Positions 52,685 to 60,800 of a stretch of DNA of 64,000 nt are shown one piece after another. The translations under genes were made by a program, and so were the position numbers. The notes below the pieces were generated by a model. That model saw nothing but the letters and a program-made list of their open reading frames with translations. It had not been told where the DNA came from and did not search any database. Location of the stretch: the NCBI RefSeq assembly GCF_000733925.1, contig NZ_JPOO01000001.1, positions 1,736,001-1,800,000 on the forward strand, read 5' to 3'. The DNA comes from Arenibacter algicola (GTDB lineage Bacteria > Bacteroidota > Bacteroidia > Flavobacteriales > Flavobacteriaceae). The stretch's first letter is position 1. The number at the start of each line of letters is the position of its first letter.

Positions 52685-52942
52685 ATGAAAAATATTGTTT
52701 ACAGAAATCATGATCGATATGCCATTAAACGCCTTTTAATGGAGATCGGTGCACACCAATTAAACAAGGAATGTGAGTTGATGAAACTTCCATTTCCAAA
52801 ACGCCTCGGTCTCTTTTATATAGAAAGTTCCGATGACTGTGTGTACCTGGTGTATAAATATTATGATGGGACAAGAAAGATCATGAAATTGGACCGTTAC
52901 GAACTTCCGGAGGCGGGTTGGGAACGGGTTTCATTGGAGTAA
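52685..52942 (+). CDS. Small conserved-looking hypothetical protein
   Basis: 85 aa, no signal peptide or membrane helix, mixed charge (NHDRYAIKRLLMEIGAHQLN, then LFYIESSDDCVYLVYKYYDG and a final EAGWERVSLE). I do not recognise a family. Supporting evidence for a real gene is a clean ATG, a -7-like box upstream, and coding-like composition. It is divergent from the SRAP gene across 107 bp. Confidence 0.6.
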   Translation: MKNIVYRNHDRYAIKRLLMEIGAHQLNKECELMKLPFPKRLGLFYIESSDDCVYLVYKYYDGTRKIMKLDRYELPEAGWERVSLE

Positions 52943-53411
52943 GGTTTAGTGGACAATTAGTATTGTGGTAAGAATCTATAGATTAGACTTATGGCAAGTA
53001 ACAAATTCCCCTCTTGAGCGGGGTTAGGGGTGTGTTTTTGACAAGAGCTCATTGCGTATTTCTCCGACTGCCCCCATTCTCTTGTTCATAATTCAAGGAT
53101 TTTTTGGAACTAAGGATAAAGGCTCCTTCACCTAGACGGGCCTACAATGCTTTTCTGTATAGGGCTTGGGGCATATGAAGTAGTCAATATTCTTCTAGGG
53201 TATGTCCATTTATAAGTGGTTTTGACCCTAGATGTGAATATGATCCGACTTCAATTTAGTTCTACCTTGTTCCACTAAAACAACGTATGTTTACGTCCGT
53301 AAAAACCGCCATCATCTTTAAACCAAATATGACACCAATATTCCAGGGATATAAAGGAATTAATTCCATTTTTCAACCTATCCTATTTAGGGTGATGTAC
53401 CCATCCTGTCA
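52943..53411. other. 469-bp intergenic region
   Basis: No gene. At 53004-53037 lies a C- and G-tract palindrome (AATTCCCCTCTTGAGCGGGG then TTAGGGGTGTGTT), a short element of a type seen between genes in many Bacteroidetes genomes. Nothing else recognised. Confidence 0.45.
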
Positions 53412-54872
53412 ATGAAAAAAAATCTTCTTTATTCAATTTTTTTATTGATAATTGCTTGTAATTCGGACAATGTTGTTCCAGAAACAAATGTAGAAGTAAT
53501 TCCAACAGTGGAAGAGACTTTGCCAGAAGTTGTGGAGGAGGAAACGCCTGTGGAAGAGTTACTGGTGCCTGAGGAGGTTTTCCCGGTGGGGAGTTTGAAT
53601 AGCTTTTTCTCTAACGGTCTAATCTCCGATAGATCCAATAATATAGCCAGAAGGAATCCCATACAGCTTATAGAATATGATCAGGTCAATAACAGGGTCA
53701 AAACCAATTATTCATACTTGGAAAACCTATTGGTGCAGGGCACCAATAATCAAAGTTGGTTTGTAACCCAAAATGCTGAAGCTTCAACCGTAGTGGAAAT
53801 TGTAAGTGTTGATATAACGGAGGGTTGGATAGGCCTAGGCAACACCTATTTTGGAAGTTTAAATACCAGAATTGGTGCGACCTTGGAATTTTTTAATCCT
53901 TTTATCAACTACGAAATAATAAATGATAGGCCATTATTTAGTCCTTATCCTACCGTTGCATCCCAAGAAAACCTTCATTATATACAACCTGGAGGTCTCA
54001 TTGAAAAATCTGATGGTACCTTTATTCTATTGACTCCAGTAGTATTCGGGCCACATGCCAAAAGAAGTATTTATTATGCCAGTAGTACCAATTTGGAAGA
54101 TTGGACCTTTCATGATGACTTAATATTGGAAACCATGACCATTCCCTTTGCCAAACCAAGCGGTAACGTATTCTCCACAGGAAATCCGTATAAGCTGGAT
54201 GATGGGAGTTTACTGGTATTGCTAGGGGTTCAGCAGCCTAACAATAATTATACTTCTGCATACATGATTTTGGATGAAGACCTGAATATTTTAAAGCAGC
54301 CAACCGAAATTATGATTCCGGAATGGAACGGTTTGGATCAAAACAGTTTTCCTTTGTCCATCACAAAATTTAACAATGAGTACAGGCTATTATTTCATAG
54401 AAGAAATCCTAGTTTTATTGATCGGGAAATCCATGAAATTGTAGCCACGGATTTGTTCGATGCCCTGAATTTAAATCAAAGCATTGTATCTTCCAATATT
54501 ATCCACAAAGGAAATACAAGTAGCGGCTATTTAAGGGGGAAGGCGGATGATGCCTCCTATATGGAATTTAATTCGGAACTCTATTTACTCCTTGGCGGTG
54601 AGGAGTTGGGGTCTACTTATTTAACATCGAGGAATAGGGAATACGGATTGGCAAAGTGGAATGGAGGAAGTTGGGACCATGATAGCAGAAGTCCGTTATT
54701 GGTTAACCCGGTACAATTGCACAAAAAGTATCCGGCCTATAATTGGGCTTGGGACCATATGGGAGCATTTGTTTCCCCAATTATAAAAAACAATACACTT
54801 TATGTTTTTATGGCCTTTGGTACGGATAATCCGGATTATTTTATATCAGGTATAAAGGTTTCATTAAATTAA
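53412..54872 (+). CDS. Surface/periplasmic lipoprotein, possible beta-propeller (GH43/GH32-like)
   Basis: 486 aa. Lipobox LLIIAC (Cys16), then an acidic linker of about 35 residues rich in Glu, Val, Pro and Thr (VEETLPEVVEEETPVEELLV). From about residue 55 the chain is rich in short strands with recurrent aromatic turns: LIEKSDGTFILLTPVVFGPH, IYYASSTNLEDWTFHDDLIL, NPYKLDDGSLLVLLGVQQPN, NEYRLLFHRRNPSF, ELYLLLGGEELGSTY and NTLYVFMAFGTDNP. This rhythm (data-like strands with S-x-D-L-x-x-W) resembles five-bladed propellers of GH43/GH32/GH117 relatives, but I cannot place it in a named family. Orphan gene; possible sugar-binding or hydrolase role. Confidence 0.7.
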   Translation: MKKNLLYSIFLLIIACNSDNVVPETNVEVIPTVEETLPEVVEEETPVEELLVPEEVFPVGSLNSFFSNGLISDRSNNIARRNPIQLIEYDQVNNRVKTNYSYLENLLVQGTNNQSWFVTQNAEASTVVEIVSVDITEGWIGLGNTYFGSLNTRIGATLEFFNPFINYEIINDRPLFSPYPTVASQENLHYIQPGGLIEKSDGTFILLTPVVFGPHAKRSIYYASSTNLEDWTFHDDLILETMTIPFAKPSGNVFSTGNPYKLDDGSLLVLLGVQQPNNNYTSAYMILDEDLNILKQPTEIMIPEWNGLDQNSFPLSITKFNNEYRLLFHRRNPSFIDREIHEIVATDLFDALNLNQSIVSSNIIHKGNTSSGYLRGKADDASYMEFNSELYLLLGGEELGSTYLTSRNREYGLAKWNGGSWDHDSRSPLLVNPVQLHKKYPAYNWAWDHMGAFVSPIIKNNTLYVFMAFGTDNPDYFISGIKVSLN

Positions 54873-55025
54873 ATATCAAAATTAGCAAAGCCCTATTTGG
54901 GAGTACTGTCTTAAACTTTGAAGTTAACTTTTTTTTGTCTCTTTGGGAGAAATCTCTGGCAAAATTGTACCGTACTAATTTATAGAAATCGTAGATTTAC
55001 AGCCTTAGCCTAAAATTGTAATAAT

Positions 55026-56264
55026 TTGATTTGGTATAATTTATATAACCGGTTTAAGCGAATAAAAAGAGTAAAGGAAAAAACACGTCGCGAATTGGAA
55101 AATCAGATTGCCGAACTTCAAAAACAAAATGAAATTCTTAAATCTGTTTTGGCCTTCCAAAGTGGGGATGACAAGGATGAAAGTGAGAAATACGCCAATA
55201 CCATTCTCAATAATATGGGCGATGCCGTATTTGTAAAGGACAACGGGAGCAGGTTACTTTTGGTCAACGACGCTTTTTGCAATCTGTTCGATCTTCCAAG
55301 AACCAAAATAATAGGCAAAACACTTGCTGAAAATGTTCCGCCCGATGAACGGGAAAGTTTCTTGCGGATAGATAAGCAGGTACTGTTGGATGGAATAGAT
55401 AATATTAATGAAGAGCCTCTAACCGTAGAGGGAGGCCAAAGGAAAATTATCTCAACTAGGAAGTCGAGGTTTATAGATGAAGACGGTAAGAAGTTTTTGG
55501 TTGGGGTAATACGGGATATTACGGAACGTAAAAAGGCGGAGGAAGATTTAAGGGAAAGCGAAATTCAACTAAGGGAACTTAATGCTACAAAAGACAAGTT
55601 GTTTTCTATCATTGCCCATGACCTAAGAAGTCCGTTTAATAATATTTTGGTATTGAGCGATATCCTAAAGGCACAATTATCCAAATCAGAAGATTCAGAT
55701 ACCCAAGTGTATTTGGGCCTCATACATTCTACTGCCAAAAACACCTTGGTACTCCTTGAAAATTTATTGGATTGGGCAAAATCGCAGTCCGGCCAAATCA
55801 GTTTTAAAAACGAAAAAATAAGTATTTCCTCTGTTATCAATGAAATATTGGACCTCTCCAGATCCATTGCCCAGACAAAAGGTATTTCAATAAAGACAAA
55901 TGCAAAGGAGGAAGTTGAAGTCAATTCCGATAAGAAAATATTGAAAACCGTTATTAGAAACCTTATTTCCAATGCTATTAAATATAGTAGACCTGGAGAT
56001 GAAATAACGATTAGCACTGTTGAAGAGGAAGATCTTGTTAGGATTATTATTTCTGATTCGGGTGTGGGAATGGATGAAAAAACACTTGAGAATTTGTTCA
56101 GTATAACTAACAATACTCCATTGCCCGGTACCCTTAACGAAAAAGGTTCTGGTTTTGGACTGGTATTGTGTAAGGAATTTATTGAAAAACTAGGTGGTAA
56201 AATATGGGTTGAAAGCGAAAAAGGCAAGGGAAGCGATTTTATTTTTACAATACCACGGAATTGA
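55026..56264 (+). CDS. PAS-domain sensor histidine kinase
   Basis: 412 aa. The only usable start in frame is TTG at 55026, so the exact N-terminus is uncertain. Residues 15-45 are a predicted coiled coil (REKTRRELENQIAELQKQNE-like). A PAS/PAC domain follows (about 55-170: TILNNMGDAVFVKDNGSRLL, VGVIRDITERKKAEE). Kinase core: H box FSIIAHDLRSPFNNILVLSD, N box NLISNAIKYSRPGDEITI, G1 DSGVGMDEKTL, and G2 GSGFGLVLCKEFIEKLGGKI. No transmembrane segment, so it senses a cytoplasmic cue. No response regulator is adjacent; it is an orphan kinase. Confidence 0.88.
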   Translation: MIWYNLYNRFKRIKRVKEKTRRELENQIAELQKQNEILKSVLAFQSGDDKDESEKYANTILNNMGDAVFVKDNGSRLLLVNDAFCNLFDLPRTKIIGKTLAENVPPDERESFLRIDKQVLLDGIDNINEEPLTVEGGQRKIISTRKSRFIDEDGKKFLVGVIRDITERKKAEEDLRESEIQLRELNATKDKLFSIIAHDLRSPFNNILVLSDILKAQLSKSEDSDTQVYLGLIHSTAKNTLVLLENLLDWAKSQSGQISFKNEKISISSVINEILDLSRSIAQTKGISIKTNAKEEVEVNSDKKILKTVIRNLISNAIKYSRPGDEITISTVEEEDLVRIIISDSGVGMDEKTLENLFSITNNTPLPGTLNEKGSGFGLVLCKEFIEKLGGKIWVESEKGKGSDFIFTIPRN

Positions 56265-56528
56265 TTATCTAATAAATATTCTAGGAATAACAGGAATATT
56301 GTGTAGGCTAGGTACCTTTCTTTTAATGGAAATACCACATTGATAAAGCCTATACACTTTGCTGATATTTGCAAAATGCATAGGCTTTGAATTGTGAAGA
56401 TTCCTATTATGGGTCTACTCTAACCATTTGGCGGTTAGTTCCCGTTAGTTGCCAAAGACACTCTGAACTGAACATTACCAGTGGATTTCTTGCTTTTTTA
56501 ATTTACATCGAATAACTGCAACCACCAA

Positions 56529-57251
56529 TTACCCCTTTTTTACAATTTTGGAGCCAGAGGAAAGTTTTTGATGTGCAATGTTGGCACTGCCCTTATACGA
56601 TAGTACACTATTGCCACTGGCATCGATTGATATGGAATTGTTTACAGTAAGATAAGCATTGCTATTACCGGAAAGGTCAATTTTTAAGGTTTCAACGCTC
56701 AAGTCGTAATCCGATAGTTCACAGTTGCCGTCAAGTTCCACTTCCATGTTTTTTACGCTGCCAGAGAAATCTATCATACAGTTTCCGCTAGAAACCAGAT
56801 CAAGCTTCTCTGTAGCCAAGACACCGGTAAAGAAACCATTACCACTTAAATAGATTTTTAGGTTTTCTGTTTCCAAGGGATCTTCCAGTTCCAATTTGGC
56901 ATTTCCCTTAACAGTAAAATTGTCTATACTTTTGGTAGTAATAAACACATTTAAGGTTTCCTTTCCTTTGATCCTCCGAACCTTGTCCAGTTTCACCGTT
57001 AACTTATTGCTTTCCTTGTTTACCAGGATATACTTATGAAGGTTGTCGTTGGCCTGAACCCTCAATTTCTCTTCAGTGTCCGAGAAGTTTATATAGACCT
57101 TAAAATTATCGTTTACCTCCAAAGAGGTATAAGCGGAGAATTCATAGTCTTTTGTAGTTATTTCTTCGGAAGCGGTTACAGTGTCCTTGTCACAGGACAT
57201 TAATAGAATGGCAAATACAATTGCCAAGTTAAGTTTTGATGTTGTACCCAT
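56529..57251 (-). CDS. DUF2807 (head-GIN) lipoprotein, SGNS-repeat type
   Basis: 240 aa from the ATG at 57251, which opens the lipoprotein signal AIVFAILLMSC; an in-frame ATG at 57317 would add 22 unrelated residues. It shows the same DUF2807 solenoid as the paralogue at 28994-29716, with recurring turns of SGN type instead of SGAS: VKGNAKLELEDP, LSGNGFFTGVLA, SSGNCMIDFSG, LDGNCELSDYD, LSGNSNAYLTV and ASGNSVLSYKG. Exact equal length and aligned repeats show duplication. Function unknown. Confidence 0.87.
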   Translation of the reverse strand: MGTTSKLNLAIVFAILLMSCDKDTVTASEEITTKDYEFSAYTSLEVNDNFKVYINFSDTEEKLRVQANDNLHKYILVNKESNKLTVKLDKVRRIKGKETLNVFITTKSIDNFTVKGNAKLELEDPLETENLKIYLSGNGFFTGVLATEKLDLVSSGNCMIDFSGSVKNMEVELDGNCELSDYDLSVETLKIDLSGNSNAYLTVNNSISIDASGNSVLSYKGSANIAHQKLSSGSKIVKKG

Positions 57252-57888
57252 ATTTTTTATTTGTTTGCTGTTAATAGTAGATAGATGAGAAAAATTGTGT
57301 AGATGACATATATACATCTTCTATAAAATTCAATACCTAGATTTTTCATTTTTCATTTGTTTTAGAGATTTTTTAAGAGGCCGTGGCATTTTTATATTAT
57401 TGTTATTGGCTTGCCGTAAAGCGCCTTAAGGCTAACCATTGACTTCTTTTTCCAAATTTCAATTGAGAAAAGAAGACATGTTTATTGGATTCTGAAGGTA
57501 TTCTTCGGTAATTATCAAATGCTTTCATGACTATATTTTTTTGATTAATAATGGTAACAAAGATCGTTTGGAGTTCAATGGCCCACAATCGCATAATTAT
57601 GTGGAAGTTGATTGGTTCGCCATTGCGATTGGGCCATTTATCACATCTTTGATCTGTATTCCTTTTCAACCCATACTTAAAATTTATTAGTGAAATTTAA
57701 TTTGGAGAAGTCAGTAAGACGCACTTAAAATTGCAAGTTGAACTAATCCCGCCTTTTTCGGCGGGATCTAGGTTTAATACCTCGACCCTTGGGTCGATTC
57801 CTATTGTTGGGTTCAGGGCCTGCCTTTGTCAGACAGGCTTGCTTTGAGGTTTAATGCCTTTTATTTATTATATGTCCTATCCAATCTT
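57252..57888. other. 637-bp intergenic region with repeat copy 2
   Basis: The part next to the PKD/beta-helix gene is the 188-bp repeat. An 88-codon minus-strand frame (57403-57669) has no family resemblance and is not called. The rest shows nothing. Confidence 0.45.
57680..57867. repeat. Long intergenic repeat, copy 2 (188 bp)
   Basis: Second copy of the 50403-50594 repeat, same orientation, one 4-base deletion near the GCCTG palindrome and scattered substitutions. It ends 21 bp from the stop codon of the minus-strand lipoprotein gene. Confidence 0.85.
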
Positions 57889-59973
57889 CTAGGGTAGGGA
57901 AACGTTCCCAAGGGTTAGATCTTCAAAAACATTTACCATATTATAATCCGAGTTCATGGAGGTGTTACGGTTTTCAAAGGCAATTCCGTAGCCATGACCA
58001 TGAGCAATTTTCGAATTTTTTATGGTTAGATTGGCCCAGTAGTCCCCATCCAAGCCAATACTTGCTATTTTAGAGACTCCGGGCATTTCGGTTTTACCCG
58101 CATAGAGTACTTCCGTATGGTCCATTAGGTTTAATGCGCTGGTCGATTGAATTCGGATCCCGTTCCAAAATCCTTTGGTAGTACTGGCCCCAGTAAACAC
58201 AATCTTATTATTTGCTGTGCCTTGGGCAATTAAATATCCATTGGGAAATACCCCGAACATCTTATCTTCGGCAAATTTGAAAATCGCTCCTGGAAGAATT
58301 TTTAATCCCGATTGAATGCTCAAATTACCACTAACCAAATAGCTTGCTTCAAAGTGTAGGGCCGGCCAAATAGTTTCACTCCTATCCGGATTTAACAATT
58401 GAGACCCAAAAATTTCTACCCCATCGTGTCCGTTGCCAATAAATTCCATTGCTGTGGCATAATTAAGAGTTTTTACCTGATTGGCAGCCATGGAAATGGC
58501 CGGACCTTGGTTTTCGTGGAACCTAATTTGGTCTATACGTACTAGTTCCGCCCCATTTTCAACGTAAATTCCGTTGCCGCCACTGGCCACAATTTTGGAG
58601 CTAAATAGCTTTAATTTTGCCCCATGGGCCCCTGCCAATCCAATGGCAGTCTTGAACTGTAAGCCGTCCATGATTTCACTTCCGGCATTATGTATTTCTA
58701 CATTGTCCAATTCGTTTTTCATGTCGGCGGACATTATGGAAATACCTTTCCAATACCCTCCGTCAACGGATTCCCTTCCAAGGAACTTTATGGGGTATTG
58801 AGTGCTTCCAAGAGCAATTATATAACCATTTTGTGTAACATTTATTTCTGAATCCCTGTCCATGTATAATTCAAGGCCTTCCAAAATCCTAAGCCCGGAA
58901 ACCACCTCTATAGTCCCTTTTACCACGTATTGCATGTTTTCTGAGCTATTGTATAGATCGCTCCAAACGGTTTCTCTGGTGGTAGAGATTCGGTCACCTA
59001 TAACATCTATAATGTTCTCTGCATTATTTTGGAATTCCGATAAACTGGATAAACTCCCCAATTGCGATGCCGGTAACCGGAGGGTCTTGTTATTGTTCCT
59101 ATAGACATTATAGGATTCCGTATTCCATGTAGCCCCTACTTCAATTGCTACTGAATATGCAGCGCTATACTGGATAATGGAGGAGACCAGGGTTAGATGT
59201 CCTCGTCCTTCATTGTCTAGGCCCAAGCTAGTGGCGACTTCCATTCCTTGGGCAATGGCCCCACCCGCATATTCAATGGTTACCCGGTCTAATTTGTTTA
59301 AAGGACTATTGGAGTTTATGATCAAACCTTTCCAATACCCAGGAACCTTATTCTTTCCGGTGAAGGTGGTAAAGGAACTTGCAGCGGCTGTGGTAATAAT
59401 GGCGCCGGGGTTGTCTATATACATGGCCGTATTTTCCTCAAAGGCTATGACTACGTTCGGATCCATGGTTAGTAGGTCCGTAACATGAATGTCGCCGGTT
59501 ACTAAATAATCTATTTTGTTGGGATCATCAAAGACATTGGCCAAGTGGCGACGCGCCGTAATATTCTCCGAGATGATTATGGTTTCCTGTACAGGTGGGG
59601 TTTCTACATCCTTTACCGCGATTGCCAATTCATCCGTATCATAAAATTCGGTATTGAAAATCTTTAGTTCCACAGAATAGTTCCCCGCCTTATCGGGAGT
59701 AAATTTTGGTTTGGCGGTGGTTTCTTCCGTCAACTCGGATAAACTGCCACCTGGTTTAGCCTTGAATCTCCATAGGTATTGAAAGGGTTTTCCGGCCTTG
59801 TCCAAAGACTTGGAACCGTTCAGGACAACAGCTTGACCGGCATAAATATCTCCTTGATTCTCGGTATATGCGTCCGCCTCCAAGGTGTTGGAAGGAATTT
59901 CTGTGTAGTCATCATCGGAACATCCAAGGAGCATTAAGAAAATAATTGAAAGAGTGATAAATTTTGTTTTCAT
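57889..59973 (-). CDS. PKD-domain lipoprotein with three beta-helix-like repeats
   Basis: 694 aa. Lipobox LMLLGC (Cys18). Residues 35-125 form a PKD/REJ-like domain (GQAVVLNGSKSLDKAGKPFQ, YLWRFKAKPGG, KAGNYSVELKIFN). Three long repeats of about 190 residues follow, each starting with V-x-G-x-(I/L)-x-V/I and containing GYWKGL/I (KVPGYWKGLIINSNSPLNKL; DGGYWKGISIMSADMKNELD; TKGFWNGIRIQSTSALNLMD), then (V/E)-x-YAG or HNAG. This resembles parallel beta-helix surface proteins. It is encoded just after the propeller kinase/regulator pair, so it is probably controlled by them. Role: surface binding or unknown. Confidence 0.78.
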   Translation of the reverse strand: MKTKFITLSIIFLMLLGCSDDDYTEIPSNTLEADAYTENQGDIYAGQAVVLNGSKSLDKAGKPFQYLWRFKAKPGGSLSELTEETTAKPKFTPDKAGNYSVELKIFNTEFYDTDELAIAVKDVETPPVQETIIISENITARRHLANVFDDPNKIDYLVTGDIHVTDLLTMDPNVVIAFEENTAMYIDNPGAIITTAAASSFTTFTGKNKVPGYWKGLIINSNSPLNKLDRVTIEYAGGAIAQGMEVATSLGLDNEGRGHLTLVSSIIQYSAAYSVAIEVGATWNTESYNVYRNNNKTLRLPASQLGSLSSLSEFQNNAENIIDVIGDRISTTRETVWSDLYNSSENMQYVVKGTIEVVSGLRILEGLELYMDRDSEINVTQNGYIIALGSTQYPIKFLGRESVDGGYWKGISIMSADMKNELDNVEIHNAGSEIMDGLQFKTAIGLAGAHGAKLKLFSSKIVASGGNGIYVENGAELVRIDQIRFHENQGPAISMAANQVKTLNYATAMEFIGNGHDGVEIFGSQLLNPDRSETIWPALHFEASYLVSGNLSIQSGLKILPGAIFKFAEDKMFGVFPNGYLIAQGTANNKIVFTGASTTKGFWNGIRIQSTSALNLMDHTEVLYAGKTEMPGVSKIASIGLDGDYWANLTIKNSKIAHGHGYGIAFENRNTSMNSDYNMVNVFEDLTLGNVSLP

Positions 59974-60096
59974 TGCCTGATATTGAGTTATTGTTTCAAA
60001 TTTTTTTTCAGGACAAAGGAAGTGAGCTAACGCAGTTTATACAATCGCATATGTATGTGAAATTCGAGGATTTTTTACGGTTTTTAACGGGATATG

Positions 60097-60729
60097 TTAT
60101 AGCAATTTATCCTTAAATGCCTTGGCAACGGCTTCGCTCTTACTATTTACATGCAGTTTTTCGTAAATTTTTTTGATGTGTGATCGGACTGTATCAATAG
60201 CTATAAAAAGTTCCGAAGCAATCATTTTATAGCTATAGCCATCTACTAGAAGTTGTAGTACCTCTGTTTCCCTTTCACTTAAGCAATAGTCCTGGTTCTT
60301 GGTCTGCGGTATAACCTGGAACATTTTTAGCACTTGGGTGGCGATGGAGGAAGTCATGGGAGCTCCGCCCAAGGTGGCATCCTGAATATATTCCAATAAT
60401 TTGGCAGGAGGGGTCTTTTTTAGCAAATAACCATTGGCCCCGTTCCTTAGCGCCTCGAAAACATTTTTGTTGTCGTCAAAGACGGTAAGCATCAATACCT
60501 TGACCTCGGCGTTCACTTCCCTAATTTTTTTTAATCCTTCCAGGCCGTCGGTTCCGGGCATATTGATATCCATCAAAATGACGTCTGGCGACCATTTTTT
60601 TACCTCTTCGGCAACATTGTTGCAATTCTTGTAAGACGCCAAAACGGAAAACCCATCACTACCATTGATCAACATGGTAAGCCCTTCCCGAAATTGGGGA
60701 TTATCCTCATATATTACTACCCTTATCAT
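60097..60729 (-). CDS. LuxR/NarL-type response regulator
   Basis: 210 aa. Receiver domain: acidic pocket near VVIYEDNPQF, phospho-acceptor Asp54 in PDVILMDINMPGTDG, then VKVLMLTVFDDN (switch Thr) and GYLLKKTPPAKL (Lys). C-terminal helix-turn-helix (about 145-205): CLSERETEVLQLLVDGYSYK and SHIKKIYEKLHVNSKSEAVA. Encoded 71 bp after the propeller-type kinase gene, its evident partner. It likely controls the adjacent lipoprotein gene 123 bp downstream; no binding site was identified. Confidence 0.92.
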   Translation of the reverse strand: MIRVVIYEDNPQFREGLTMLINGSDGFSVLASYKNCNNVAEEVKKWSPDVILMDINMPGTDGLEGLKKIREVNAEVKVLMLTVFDDNKNVFEALRNGANGYLLKKTPPAKLLEYIQDATLGGAPMTSSIATQVLKMFQVIPQTKNQDYCLSERETEVLQLLVDGYSYKMIASELFIAIDTVRSHIKKIYEKLHVNSKSEAVAKAFKDKLL

Positions 60730-60800
60730 AATTGTTGCTTTTTGTAAAGTTAGACAGGAAATCCATAGGACAAAACCACATAAATATGTTAAAATGTCCT

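Noticed and set aside
55565..56374. 269-codon minus-strand ORF opposite the histidine kinase
   Set aside because: The plus strand encodes all kinase motifs; the antisense frame has low-complexity Ser/Leu content typical of a shadow.
57403..57669. 88-codon minus-strand ORF
   Set aside because: No recognisable domain or signal, and composition unlike neighbouring genes; treated as intergenic.
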